Shown here one piece after another: positions 48,246-57,344 of a stretch of 58,533 nucleotides of DNA (its first letter is position 1; each line of letters begins with the position of its first letter). Source of the stretch: an uncultured Acidipila sp. (GTDB taxonomy: Bacteria; Acidobacteriota; Terriglobia; Terriglobales; Acidobacteriaceae); contig CALMAN010000048.1 in assembly GCA_937859835.1 (NCBI GenBank), forward strand, positions 1 to 58,533, read 5' to 3'. The notes below the pieces were generated by a model. The model saw only the letters and a program-made list of their open reading frames with translations. It ran no database searches and was not told where the DNA came from. The translations under genes and the position numbers were made by a program.

Positions 48246-50094
48246 ACACGCTCGCCATCCACCATGCTTGCGTTTGAAGATCGCGCTGCAAGCAGCAGCA
48301 CAAGCGTGGAAGCGGGTGCGGAGCCGGTTTCACGATCAAAAACGGATGCAGTGCGGGTGTCTGGAAGGGTGTCTGGACGGGTGTCGAGGCGGGTGTCGGG
48401 ACAGCGGCGGTCTGCGCTGGAGCGCCTCCAAGCAGGACCTGCTCCCCGGTGACATCCCAGCTCTCCAAGGACCAGGCGCGCTGGCTCCACCAGGCACCGC
48501 TCAAACGCCACGGTCCACACGCCGAGCAGACATGAAACAGCTCCCCGCGGAACCAGAACCGCACCGGGTGCCCTCCTTCGGTGTCAACATGCACCGGCTC
48601 CGGCGGGCGCAGCTGACGCAATGCCGGCGCATGCTTCCCCCCGGAGCTGCGCGCAAGCAGCGGAGCCGCTTCGCTTGCAAAAGTCTGCATCGAGAAGCTG
48701 TCCGGTGCGTGGGTGTCGCGCAGCGCCGGCGACCCCCCACGGCCTTCGCCCACGAGCCGCCGCAACCGCGCCAGGGTAACGTCCAGGCGCGAAGATTCGG
48801 GCAGCGGCGGCGCAAACAGTCCACCCTGCACCAGACCTGTGCGTGCCGTTTGTGCATTCAGGAAAACGGCGAGAACAGGCGCCGGAGGCGGATGGGCAGC
48901 CAGGTCGAGTTGAAGCAGCTTCAAAAGCAGGCGCTTGTTCTGCGTCGGGAGCGTAGCACGGACCGTGCGCACGTAGCTGCCCGCCGGTGAGGCAGCAGCA
49001 GCGCTGGTTTGCGGCACAGGCTGGCAGGTACCTCCAGGCTGCAGCGCCCGGGAAGCACCCCACGCGCTTTGCTTATCCGCGATAAAGAAAGGCGACGGAT
49101 GGGTACTGTTTACGGGGGCGCGGGCTTTGTTTTCAGGCTCTGGCTGGGCGTCTAGCTCGGGGTCTGGCTCGGGGCTGCCCAGAGCAAAGGTGACCGTTAC
49201 GGCAGCAATGGCAAGGGCGTGCGCGCACGCCTGGGTGACGAGCTGGTCGAGCATGGGCGACAGCACAAACAAAACGCCGTCCAGCCGGTGTACGGGGGCC
49301 TCAAACGTATATGCCTCGCGATATTCGACCGGCACCGGCACGGGCGTAAACAGGTGCGGATGCTCGCCGCGCGCCAGCTCGCGGAGCCGTTTGCCGCTCT
49401 GGCCCATGCGGGCAATCAGCTCCTTTTGCGGCAGCGCCGCCAGGCCGCCCAGCGTTTGAATACCCCACAATGCCAGGGTTTGCGCTTGCGCGGCATCGAT
49501 CCCGAGCACTTTCAGCAACAACGGTGCGAGCGCTTTTTGTTCTTCGCCAGGTGGAACTACCGTAAGCAGGCCACCGCCCTGCGCCAGAGCGCAGGCGGCA
49601 TGGAAGTTGGCGCTGACCGCAACGCAAGCATGGAAGCCCCGGCCGCCAAGGGCACGGCGCAGCGCTTCAGCCAGCAGGCGCGGTTCGCTGTACAGCCTTC
49701 CCATGCCCGCGCTGTCGAGAACGCAAAGCGCGGCAGACTCCGTGTGACAGGTTTCTACCCGGGGCGTGAAATTACCGGCAACCGCGAGCAGGGTTGTGTG
49801 CGCCGAGCTTTCTTCCTGTGCCGAGCGGCGCAGCACCGCCATGCCGCCGAATGCCTCAACCTCGACGCGGGTCATGCCGTTCAGCAGCCCATCGCGCCGC
49901 GCCAGCGCATTGCCCGCGCACACGCGCTCTTCCGGAGGCGAGCCTTCCACCACGGCGACTGGTTTGCCCCGCAGGCATGGCCGTAAACGCAGCAGTGCCT
50001 GAGCTGGAAACTCTGGCAAGTACGCGCAGGTGTACACCGCCCCGGCACCCGTGCCAAACCACTTTCCGCTTGACCCTTGTGGTAGGGGCTTCAT
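48238..50094 (-). CDS. imuB: ImuB-like Y-family polymerase-related protein
   Basis: Located between imuA and dnaE2; YTCAYLPEFPAQALLRLRPCLRGKPVAVVEG...CVLDSAGMGRLYSEP...FHACVAVSANFHAACALA...LALWGIQTLGGLAALPQKELIARMGQSGKRLRELARGE; 8-bp overlap with dnaE2. Confidence 0.93.
   Translation of the reverse strand: MKPLPQGSSGKWFGTGAGAVYTCAYLPEFPAQALLRLRPCLRGKPVAVVEGSPPEERVCAGNALARRDGLLNGMTRVEVEAFGGMAVLRRSAQEESSAHTTLLAVAGNFTPRVETCHTESAALCVLDSAGMGRLYSEPRLLAEALRRALGGRGFHACVAVSANFHAACALAQGGGLLTVVPPGEEQKALAPLLLKVLGIDAAQAQTLALWGIQTLGGLAALPQKELIARMGQSGKRLRELARGEHPHLFTPVPVPVEYREAYTFEAPVHRLDGVLFVLSPMLDQLVTQACAHALAIAAVTVTFALGSPEPDPELDAQPEPENKARAPVNSTHPSPFFIADKQSAWGASRALQPGGTCQPVPQTSAAAASPAGSYVRTVRATLPTQNKRLLLKLLQLDLAAHPPPAPVLAVFLNAQTARTGLVQGGLFAPPLPESSRLDVTLARLRRLVGEGRGGSPALRDTHAPDSFSMQTFASEAAPLLARSSGGKHAPALRQLRPPEPVHVDTEGGHPVRFWFRGELFHVCSACGPWRLSGAWWSQRAWSLESWDVTGEQVLLGGAPAQTAAVPTPASTPVQTPFQTPALHPFLIVKPAPHPLPRLCCCLQRDLQTQAWWMASVYD
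48353..48400. repeat. 12-bp tandem array, 4 units (GCGGGTGTCTGG-like), in the 3' part of imuB
   Basis: GCGGGTGTCTGG/AAGGGTGTCTGG/ACGGGTGTCGAG/GCGGGTGTCGGG. Confidence 0.85.
49134..49181. repeat. 12-bp degenerate tandem array in imuB linker
   Basis: CAGGCTCTGGCT/GGGCGTCTAGCT/CGGGGTCTGGCT/CGGGGCTGCCCA; encodes SPEPDPELDAQPEPE. Confidence 0.75.
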
Positions 50095-51380
50095 AGGCGC
50101 GTCCTACTCGCAACGGTGAAGCCATGCCTGCCCGGCACACGGGATGGCCTTGGGTGGTCGCCATCGGTTTTCGGTTGAGCGGCCGGGCCCACCCAGTACG
50201 GGCTTGCCTGCCAAGTCGCCTGCGGCTGCTTGCGCGGTGCTGGCTGGTCGCCGAATCGCTGGCGCGCAACACATGCCTGGTAGCTTGCGGCTTCCATCAC
50301 CGTTCCCCCGGCCAGCACAAACTCCAGCGCTTGAAAGTGAAGCACCAGGCCGGCGCTGGACTGCGCGCAGGCGACCTGGGATAGCAGCACAAACACGGCC
50401 CCGCTGGCTTCGGCTGCAGCACGGAACCGGAACCAGGTAGCCGCTGGTATGCGGGAAGCATGTTCAGGCGCGATGCTGCCCAGGTCGAGCACAATGACGG
50501 AAAAGCCTCCCGCGCCCAGCAAAAGATCAACAGCGCGCAGGGCCTGGTCGAGTCGCGTCCATGGGCGTCCCGCATGCCGCAATTTCCTAAAACTACCGGG
50601 GCGTAGCTCCCCATCGAGCCGGGAGGTCGCCGGAGGGATGGCAGCGTGGTTTGCGTGTTTGCGGCCACCCTGCCGATCGCTCGCTACCTGTTCGGAACGC
50701 ACAACGGGACGAAAAGCCGGACGCGGCGCAAAGGGTGCGCGCTTGAGGGGCGACAGGGGCACATTGGGCGCTCCCGGCGTGCCAAGTGTTTGGCGCCCGC
50801 GCGTGGAGTGCATGCCGGTGCGGCTCCCGTCGGGCCAGTCTCCGGCTACCCCGGCGTTTTGACCGGCAGGCGGATGCTGAAACAAACCGCTTACGGCCCG
50901 GTCAAGCCCCTGCTCCTCGCCACGCGGGTGTGAGCCGCAACTGCTCCGGAACGCCGCGGTACCCGCTTTGCCGGCATCCTTGCTCGTGGACAAGCTGCGG
51001 CCCTGGCTTGCTTCCGTTGGCTCCTCACCACCGCACCGCACCCAAAGCAGCTGGGGCAGGAGCATCCCGTTGGCTGCGCCCGAATCGGGATCAAAGCTGT
51101 CGCTTGCGTCGACCCAGGCACACACTTTGCCGCCGCGCATGGCGCCAGCCGCAATATGCATCGCGGCACTGGTTTTCCCCGTGCTGCCAGGGCCTACCAG
51201 CTCCGTCACGGCGCCCACCGGTACGCCTCCGCCGGTGGCCCGGTCCAGCTCGGCGATCCCGAACGGGAGCAAGGGGCGAGCTCGAAAGACGCGAGGCGTA
51301 AGCGCACCGGCAAAACTGGCAGCCAGTTCTGTTTCAATGGTTTGCCGCAGCGCTTGCGCGCGTCCTGCAATGCTGACCAT
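50091..51380 (-). CDS. imuA: ImuA-like RecA-fold protein of the mutasome
   Basis: LLPFGIAELDRATGGGVPVGAVTELVGPGSTGKTSAAMHIAAGAM (Walker A), FSVIVLDLGSI; ATG at 51380; 4-bp overlap with imuB. Confidence 0.9.
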   Translation of the reverse strand: MVSIAGRAQALRQTIETELAASFAGALTPRVFRARPLLPFGIAELDRATGGGVPVGAVTELVGPGSTGKTSAAMHIAAGAMRGGKVCAWVDASDSFDPDSGAANGMLLPQLLWVRCGGEEPTEASQGRSLSTSKDAGKAGTAAFRSSCGSHPRGEEQGLDRAVSGLFQHPPAGQNAGVAGDWPDGSRTGMHSTRGRQTLGTPGAPNVPLSPLKRAPFAPRPAFRPVVRSEQVASDRQGGRKHANHAAIPPATSRLDGELRPGSFRKLRHAGRPWTRLDQALRAVDLLLGAGGFSVIVLDLGSIAPEHASRIPAATWFRFRAAAEASGAVFVLLSQVACAQSSAGLVLHFQALEFVLAGGTVMEAASYQACVARQRFGDQPAPRKQPQATWQASPYWVGPAAQPKTDGDHPRPSRVPGRHGFTVASRTRL

Positions 51381-51400
51381 GGGAGGCTCCTGGGCGAGGT

Positions 51401-51442
51401 GAACAAAAAGCGAAGTCGGAGAACGAAATTCGCCTTTTGTTC
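51401..51442. promoter_or_regulatory. Inverted repeat immediately upstream of imuA
   Basis: GAACAAAAAGCGAA (51401-51414) / TTCGCCTTTTGTTC (51429-51442): 14-nt arms with one mismatch and a 14-nt spacer. Confidence 0.75.
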
Positions 51443-51456
51443 GCCATACGAGCTTT

Positions 51457-51510
51457 AGGATGCCCCTTCTTCCCGCCCTTGTCAAAGCCGAAACCAAGTA
51501 CTTCTGTACT
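51457..51510 (-). promoter_or_regulatory. Putative imuA promoter with LexA-like dyad
   Basis: Minus strand TTGACA (51480-51485), 17-nt spacer, CATCCT (51457-51462). Dyad AGTAC-TTCT-GTACT (51497-51510) lies just upstream of the -35. Confidence 0.5.
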
Positions 51511-51670
51511 CCAGCGGAGGTTTTCGTACATCCTGCACAAACTCCTGTGCAAAGATTTAGCCGTGGTCTCGGCCGCGGGTGCGCGGGCGCACGGCGGTCA
51601 TTTGCGCGTGGGTGGGAGTGGTGGAATCATAAAGTGGTAGGCAGGCGAGGTTTGTTTTGAAAGGGAGTGC

Positions 51671-53041
51671 ATGGAGCAGCAAATAGTGTCGGACGCGCTG
51701 GTTTTCTTTGGTGCCACGGGAGATCTGGCCTACAAGCAGATTTTTCCGTCCCTGCAGCGGCTTGCCAAACGCGGCAAGCTAAAGGGGCCCGTGGTAGGCG
51801 TTGCCAAAGCCGGCTGGTCGCTGGATGACCTGAAAGAGCGTTGCCACGATAGCGTGCTGAAGCATGGCGGCATCGACCCCGAGGGCCTTGAGCATCTGCT
51901 GAACTGCCTGCGCTACGTGGATGGCGACTACAACGACCTGGCCACGTTTACCAGTGTGCGGCAGGAGCTCGGCGACGCACGTCACCCGCTTCACTACCTC
52001 GCCATTCCACCATCCCTGTTTGTCCGCGTCGTGCAGCAGCTGGACAAGTCGGGCTGTGCCGAGGGTGGACGGATCATCGTTGAAAAGCCTTTCGGACACA
52101 GCGTAGAAACAGCGGCTGCGCTTAACGACGCGCTCCACGAAGTGTTTCCCGAAGAGTCCATCTTTCGCATCGACCATTACCTTGGCAAGAACCCTGTCCA
52201 GAACCTGATCTTCTTCCGCTTTGCCAACTCGTTTCTTGAGCCGATCTGGAACCGCCAGTACATCGAAAGCGTGCAGATTACGATGGCGGAAAGCTTTGGC
52301 ATCCAAGGCCGCGGCGCTTTCTACGACGGCGTGGGCGCGGTGCGCGACGTGGTGCAGAACCACCTGATGCAGCTGGTAAGCAACATCGCCATGGAGCCGC
52401 CGCCCTGTCCGGATGTTGAGTCGCTGCGCGACGAGCGTGTGAAGGTGCTGAAAAGCATCAAGCCGATCACGCAGGATGATGTGGTTCTGGGCCAGTTTGA
52501 CTCGTACCTGGAAGAGCCGGGCGTCAAGGCAAGCTCGGGTGTTGAAACCTACGCGGCCATGCGGCTCAACATCAACTCATGGCGCTGGCGCGACGTTCCG
52601 TTTTTTATCCGCACCGGCAAATACCTGAACAAGACCGCTACCGAAATTGTTGCCAAGCTGCGGCAAACCCCTGCCGTGTTTTCAGACAAGCTGACGCCCC
52701 AGAACTACGTTCGCTTCCGGCTGAGCCCGGAGCCCGTGGTGGCAATTGGCGGATCCGTAAAGGAAGCGGGCGACGCGCTGCGTGGCTGCATGGTCGAGCT
52801 GAAAGCCTCGCAGCAGTGCGGCACCAACGACCTGCTGCCCTACGAGGAGCTGCTCGAAGACGCGATGCGAGGCAATCCAGTCTGGTTCGCGCGCGAAGAC
52901 TATGTCGAGGAAAGCTGGCGCATTCTCGATCCCATGCTGGCCGACATGCCCAAGGTGCACACCTACCGGCAGGGCTCCTGGGGTCCGGAAGAGGCCAACG
53001 AGCTGACGCGCGATGTGGGCGGGTGGTCAAACCCGGCGTAG
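51671..53041 (+). CDS. zwf: Glucose-6-phosphate 1-dehydrogenase
   Basis: [27 protein letters not shown]...EKPFGHS...[71 protein letters not shown]. Confidence 0.97.
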   Translation: MEQQIVSDALVFFGATGDLAYKQIFPSLQRLAKRGKLKGPVVGVAKAGWSLDDLKERCHDSVLKHGGIDPEGLEHLLNCLRYVDGDYNDLATFTSVRQELGDARHPLHYLAIPPSLFVRVVQQLDKSGCAEGGRIIVEKPFGHSVETAAALNDALHEVFPEESIFRIDHYLGKNPVQNLIFFRFANSFLEPIWNRQYIESVQITMAESFGIQGRGAFYDGVGAVRDVVQNHLMQLVSNIAMEPPPCPDVESLRDERVKVLKSIKPITQDDVVLGQFDSYLEEPGVKASSGVETYAAMRLNINSWRWRDVPFFIRTGKYLNKTATEIVAKLRQTPAVFSDKLTPQNYVRFRLSPEPVVAIGGSVKEAGDALRGCMVELKASQQCGTNDLLPYEELLEDAMRGNPVWFAREDYVEESWRILDPMLADMPKVHTYRQGSWGPEEANELTRDVGGWSNPA

Positions 53042-53074
53042 CGCCGCATCGGTTCCAGCCGGGCGGGTTGCGCG

Positions 53075-53560
53075 TTATGCCGGACCCGCAATCCGCCAGG
53101 CCAGCAAGGTTGCCGGATAACGGTCGCGCCCGCGATCCGGATCGATGGAGAGCGACAGCGCGACGACTTGCCGGAGGTTGAGCACGTACTGCTCGTTCTG
53201 CTCGGTGGAGCCCCCGGGGCTGAAATTCCAGCCTTGCCGCAGGACTTCGCGGTGGGTTCGGTCGGCAAAGGTCGCTTGCAGTGCCCACTCCTGCGAGCGC
53301 TCGTGCTCGGCATCCATGCAGCGCAGCTGGGTGCGTGCAATGTCCTGCGGCGCATCAAAACGCAGCGTGATCGAAGCAGGTCCATGGCTGGCGGCCTCCC
53401 AGCCGCGCGTGCTGCCCACGGTCAGCGCGCCCTCAACCGGGGAACCGGGCGCTTCCGAGCTGACCTCTACGGCGGCGATCGGCTCCAGGTTCAACCAGCC
53501 GGTTTCCCCGGCTGTTTCCTTCGCTTGCGTACCGCTTTGGTTTGTCACCTGTTTGCGCAT
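53075..53560 (-). CDS. Hypothetical protein, carbohydrate-binding (discoidin)-like
   Basis: 161 aa; WEAASHGPASITLRFDAPQDIARTQLRCMDAEHERSQEWALQATFADRTHREVLRQGWNFSPGGSTEQNEQYVLNLRQVVALSLSIDPD, a discoidin/F5-8-like pattern. Confidence 0.65.
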   Translation of the reverse strand: MRKQVTNQSGTQAKETAGETGWLNLEPIAAVEVSSEAPGSPVEGALTVGSTRGWEAASHGPASITLRFDAPQDIARTQLRCMDAEHERSQEWALQATFADRTHREVLRQGWNFSPGGSTEQNEQYVLNLRQVVALSLSIDPDRGRDRYPATLLAWRIAGPA

Positions 53561-53779
53561 GGCTGGCCTCGCGACCAGCCTACTCCTTCGGCCTGATACG
53601 GAGGATGGAAGCGCGCCTGAGGGCCGTTTGGTGGCAGCAACGATTCAGGCGGAATCCGCCGGACTTTGCTGCTTCTCTCGCTCAACCGTGAGCACGTTCT
53701 GCTATAACTGGGAGGCTCGAACAGCATTGTAGGCGATGGACTGAACACGGGACGACTGGCAGCAAGGCAGTGCTCAACG

Positions 53780-54520
53780 ATGACAAAAACCATGGTGAAG
53801 AACCCTCCTGCACTCCATCCCGTTCCGGCCAAGCCTGAGCACGGAACCAGCGTCATCATCGCGTTTGAACAGATCCGCGAGCTGATTGTGCATGGCCGGC
53901 TTTCGCCGGGCACCTGGGTTGTGGAAGGAGACCTGGCTGACCGCTTGAACATCAGCCGGACGCCGGTGCGTGCGGCTTTGCACTGGCTGCAACGCGAAGG
54001 CTACGTGCATGAACATCGCACCGCGAATAAGTGCCGGATCGTGGTGGCGCCGCTGACCAGGGAAGATGCGGCCGAGCTGTACAGCATTATCGGGCACTCG
54101 GAAGGGCTGGCCGGCAGGCGTGTCGCCGCCGAGCCGGAGGAGAAGCGTTTTGAGCTGGCAACGCAAATTGCCGAGTTAAACGCGCGCCTTCGAGCGACGC
54201 GCGAAAGCTCAACCGGAGCCGGCTCGATTTTTGATCTGGATCGCGAGTTTCACCGCGTGATTGTGGAAGCCGGCGCCGGCCCTCGCCTGCTGGCGCTGCA
54301 TCGCGCGCTGGAGCCGCAGGCCGAGCGCTACTGGCGGCTCTACGCTTCCTCCATCCTCCATGACCTGCAGCTTTCCGTGGCAGAACACGAAACCATCATC
54401 GAGGCCATCCGCGCGGGCAATGCCGATGCGCTGGAGCAGGCTTTGCAGTGGAACTGGACACGCGGTTGGGAGCGCCTCAGCAAAGTCATCGATGTGTTTG
54501 GCGAGCGCGGCAGCTGGTAG
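53780..54520 (+). CDS. GntR/FadR family (FCD) transcriptional regulator
   Basis: IAFEQIRELIVHGRLSPGTWVVEGDLADRLNISRTPVRAALHWLQREGYVHEH (wHTH), FCD-like C-terminus. Confidence 0.95.
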   Translation: MTKTMVKNPPALHPVPAKPEHGTSVIIAFEQIRELIVHGRLSPGTWVVEGDLADRLNISRTPVRAALHWLQREGYVHEHRTANKCRIVVAPLTREDAAELYSIIGHSEGLAGRRVAAEPEEKRFELATQIAELNARLRATRESSTGAGSIFDLDREFHRVIVEAGAGPRLLALHRALEPQAERYWRLYASSILHDLQLSVAEHETIIEAIRAGNADALEQALQWNWTRGWERLSKVIDVFGERGSW

Positions 54521-54579
54521 GTTTGTTCACGCCGCCAAGCCCCGGGAGTGAGGGAGACCGGGCACGGTAGAGTGAAGGG

Positions 54580-55884
54580 ATGGCAACCACGACGGCGGTA
54601 AACGGCGCCGCGACCTACCGCAAGATCACCCTCCGTTTGATCCCGTATATGTTTTTCCTCTACATCCTGGCCTACCTGGACCGGGTCAATGTAGGCTACG
54701 CCGCCGTGCAGATGAAGGCCGACCTCCACATGAGCGACGCCGTATACGGTACCGGCGCGGGACTATTTTTCATCGGCTCGGCGCTCTTCGACATCCCTTC
54801 CAATCTCATCCTTTCAAGGGTCGGCCCGCGCAAGTGGATGGCGCGGATCATGATCTCCTGGGGGGTGGTTGCGACGTCGCTGGCGCTGGTGCGCACGCCG
54901 CATGAGTTTTACGCGTTACGCTTTCTCCTCGGCATCAGCGAAGCCGGATTCTTCCCGGGGATGATTTTGTACCTGACCTACTGGTTTCCCTCAACAGAGC
55001 GGGCCCGAGCCGTGGCGCGGTTTATGACCGCCACAGCCATTGCAGGCGTGATCGGCGGACCGATCGCCGGCTCCTTGCTGGGGCTCAACGGCGCAGGCGG
55101 CCTGCACGGCTGGCAGTGGCTCTTTATCGTGGAAGGCATACCAACGATGCTGGCCGGCTTTTCCGTGCTGTGGGTGCTCAAGGAGCATCCGCGCGACGTG
55201 CCATGGCTCAGGCCGGAAGAGCAGGAGTGGCTCGAGGATGAGCTTCGCAGCGACCGGGAAAAACAAGGCTCGGGGGTACACACGCGCTTTGTCGACGCGT
55301 TGAAGCTGCCGGCTGTGTACCTGTTGGCAGGCTTGTTTTTCGCCGACCAGGTATGCGTGTATGTGATCAATCTGTGGCTGCCGCTTTTTCTCCACGCGTC
55401 GCAAACAGCAAGCCATCTGAGCGCGGCCGCCGTGGCACGGTGGACAACTCTGCCGTACCTGGTGACAGCGCTCGGCATGGTGGCGGTCGGCTGGAGTTCG
55501 GACCGGCTCGGGGACCGGCGGTGGCATGTGGTCGCCTGCATGCTGGCTTCGGCGCTCGGGTTTGTGGCCGCCGTGTACGCGCATTCGCTGCCGGTGGTGC
55601 TGCTTGCCTTTACGCTCGCCGCGATCGGCGTTTTCAGCTTGCAGGGCCCGTTCTGGACGTGGTTGACGAGCATGCTTGAAGGCACGGCAGCAGCCGGCGG
55701 CATCGCGATCATTACCTGCATCGGCGGGTTGGGGGCGTTTCTGGGGCAGATCACCGTAGGCCGGCTTAGTACGGCATCGAAGAGCTACTCGAGCGGCTTG
55801 TTTACCGTTGCCGGGGTCACGATCGCCGGGGCGCTGTTGACGCTGTTCCTGCGCAACCCCGGTGGGCAGCGCTCGGGGCAGTAG
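54580..55884 (+). CDS. MFS transporter, anion:cation symporter type
   Basis: RLIPYMFFLYILAYLDRVNVGYAAVQMKADLHMSDAVYGTGAGLFFIGSALFDIPSNLILSRVGPRKWMARIMISWGVVATS...EAGFFPGMILYLTYWFPSTERARAVARFM. Confidence 0.95.
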   Translation: MATTTAVNGAATYRKITLRLIPYMFFLYILAYLDRVNVGYAAVQMKADLHMSDAVYGTGAGLFFIGSALFDIPSNLILSRVGPRKWMARIMISWGVVATSLALVRTPHEFYALRFLLGISEAGFFPGMILYLTYWFPSTERARAVARFMTATAIAGVIGGPIAGSLLGLNGAGGLHGWQWLFIVEGIPTMLAGFSVLWVLKEHPRDVPWLRPEEQEWLEDELRSDREKQGSGVHTRFVDALKLPAVYLLAGLFFADQVCVYVINLWLPLFLHASQTASHLSAAAVARWTTLPYLVTALGMVAVGWSSDRLGDRRWHVVACMLASALGFVAAVYAHSLPVVLLAFTLAAIGVFSLQGPFWTWLTSMLEGTAAAGGIAIITCIGGLGAFLGQITVGRLSTASKSYSSGLFTVAGVTIAGALLTLFLRNPGGQRSGQ

Positions 55885-55886
55885 CG

Positions 55887-57344
55887 CTACAGCTTCGGCA
55901 GTTGCGAGCTGTTCCAGCCACCGCCGAGCGCCTTGACCAGCAGCACACTTGCATCGAGCCGGCGACGCATGATGTCGATGTCGTTGCGCTCATTGTTCAG
56001 CGCCGCGGTCTGGTAGGTCACCACCTGGAGAAAGGTGTCCACGCCGCCGGCATAGCGGATGTTAAACAGGTCAAGCGACTGCTCGGCGCTCGCCGTGGTT
56101 GCGTGCTGCTGCTCGGCTTCTGTTTCCAGGATGCGCAGGGCAGCCAGGTTATCCTCCACCTGCTGAAAAGCGGTGAGCGTGGTTTCGCGGTAGTTCGCGA
56201 TCGTCTGGTCGTAGTCGGCGGTGGCTGTGTTGAGCGTGGCGCGACGGCGGCCCGCGTCGAAAAGCGTCTGCGAAAAGGTAGGGCCGACCGCCCAGAAGCG
56301 GCTGGGCCAGGTAAACCAGTTCAGGGCGGAAGTGCCCAGAAAGCCGGCCTGCGCACTAAGCGACAGCGTGGGGTAAAAGGCTGCCCGGGCGATGCCGATC
56401 TGCTCGTTGGCCGCGGCCATGCGGCGCTCGACCCCCGCGATGTCGGGCCGCCGTTCCAGCAGTTGCGAAGGCAGCACGCCTGGTATTTCGGGCATGGAGG
56501 GCGGCTGGAGATTGATCGGGTCCGGCGGGAGGGTGAAGGCCGCCGGCGGCCTGCCGATCAGGACTGCGATCGCGTGCTCGTCGGCAGTTCGCTCAATCCC
56601 GAGATCGGTCGCGAGCACGCGCGCCGCATCGAGTTGCGTGCGTGCCTGGGCAACATCGGACAAGGGAGCGGCGCCACCCTCGAAGCGGGTGTTGGTTAAG
56701 TCGTAAGCCTCCTTGTAGGCGCCCGTGGTGTCGTTCACCAGCTTGAGTTGCGCGTCGGTCGAGCGAAGGTCGAAGTAGTCCATGGCCAACTCGGCATGGA
56801 TGCTGAGGCGCGCGTTTTCAAGGTCGGCATCGGCGGCCTGCCCCTGCTCCCGCGCCGTGGCAACCATGCGGCGGATGCGTCCCCAAAGATCGATCTCGTA
56901 GCTCAAGTCAAACGGGAGATCGAAGTCGCCCTCACCCCCGTTTGCTGTTTGCGAGGCAAAGTAGGGCTGGTTGGCAGACACGCGCTCGGCGCCGACCAAT
57001 GGCCCGACACTGATGGTCGGCGCGTAACTTGCCCGGTTGTAGCTGACCTGCGCGCGCGCGGCGCGAAAGTTTGCTTCGGCGGCGATGATCGTCTGGTTGG
57101 CCGTATCGATCTGCACTTCAAGCGCATCGAGTTGGGGGTCGCCGTAGAGCGTCCACCAGTTCCCTTTGATCGCGGCATCTTCAGGCGTTCCGTAGGTCCA
57201 ACCGCTGCCCGGGGTCGGCACGGCGTGCGGCTGCTCCTTGAAGGTGGGGGTGACCGGCGTGCCGGGATTCGCATACCGCGGGCCGACCATGCAGCCCTCC
57301 AGCAACAGGGTTCCGGCCGCGACCAGCAACGCCACCACCCTCAC
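55887..57344 (-). CDS. RND efflux outer-membrane lipoprotein (NodT/OprM family)
   Basis: Lipobox LLLEGC; YANPGTPVTPTFKE...WWTLYGDPQLDALEVQIDTANQTIIAAEANFRAARAQV; QLLERRPDIAGVERRMAAANEQIGIARAAFYPTLSLSAQAGF. Confidence 0.95.
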   Translation of the reverse strand: MRVVALLVAAGTLLLEGCMVGPRYANPGTPVTPTFKEQPHAVPTPGSGWTYGTPEDAAIKGNWWTLYGDPQLDALEVQIDTANQTIIAAEANFRAARAQVSYNRASYAPTISVGPLVGAERVSANQPYFASQTANGGEGDFDLPFDLSYEIDLWGRIRRMVATAREQGQAADADLENARLSIHAELAMDYFDLRSTDAQLKLVNDTTGAYKEAYDLTNTRFEGGAAPLSDVAQARTQLDAARVLATDLGIERTADEHAIAVLIGRPPAAFTLPPDPINLQPPSMPEIPGVLPSQLLERRPDIAGVERRMAAANEQIGIARAAFYPTLSLSAQAGFLGTSALNWFTWPSRFWAVGPTFSQTLFDAGRRRATLNTATADYDQTIANYRETTLTAFQQVEDNLAALRILETEAEQQHATTASAEQSLDLFNIRYAGGVDTFLQVVTYQTAALNNERNDIDIMRRRLDASVLLVKALGGGWNSSQLPKL

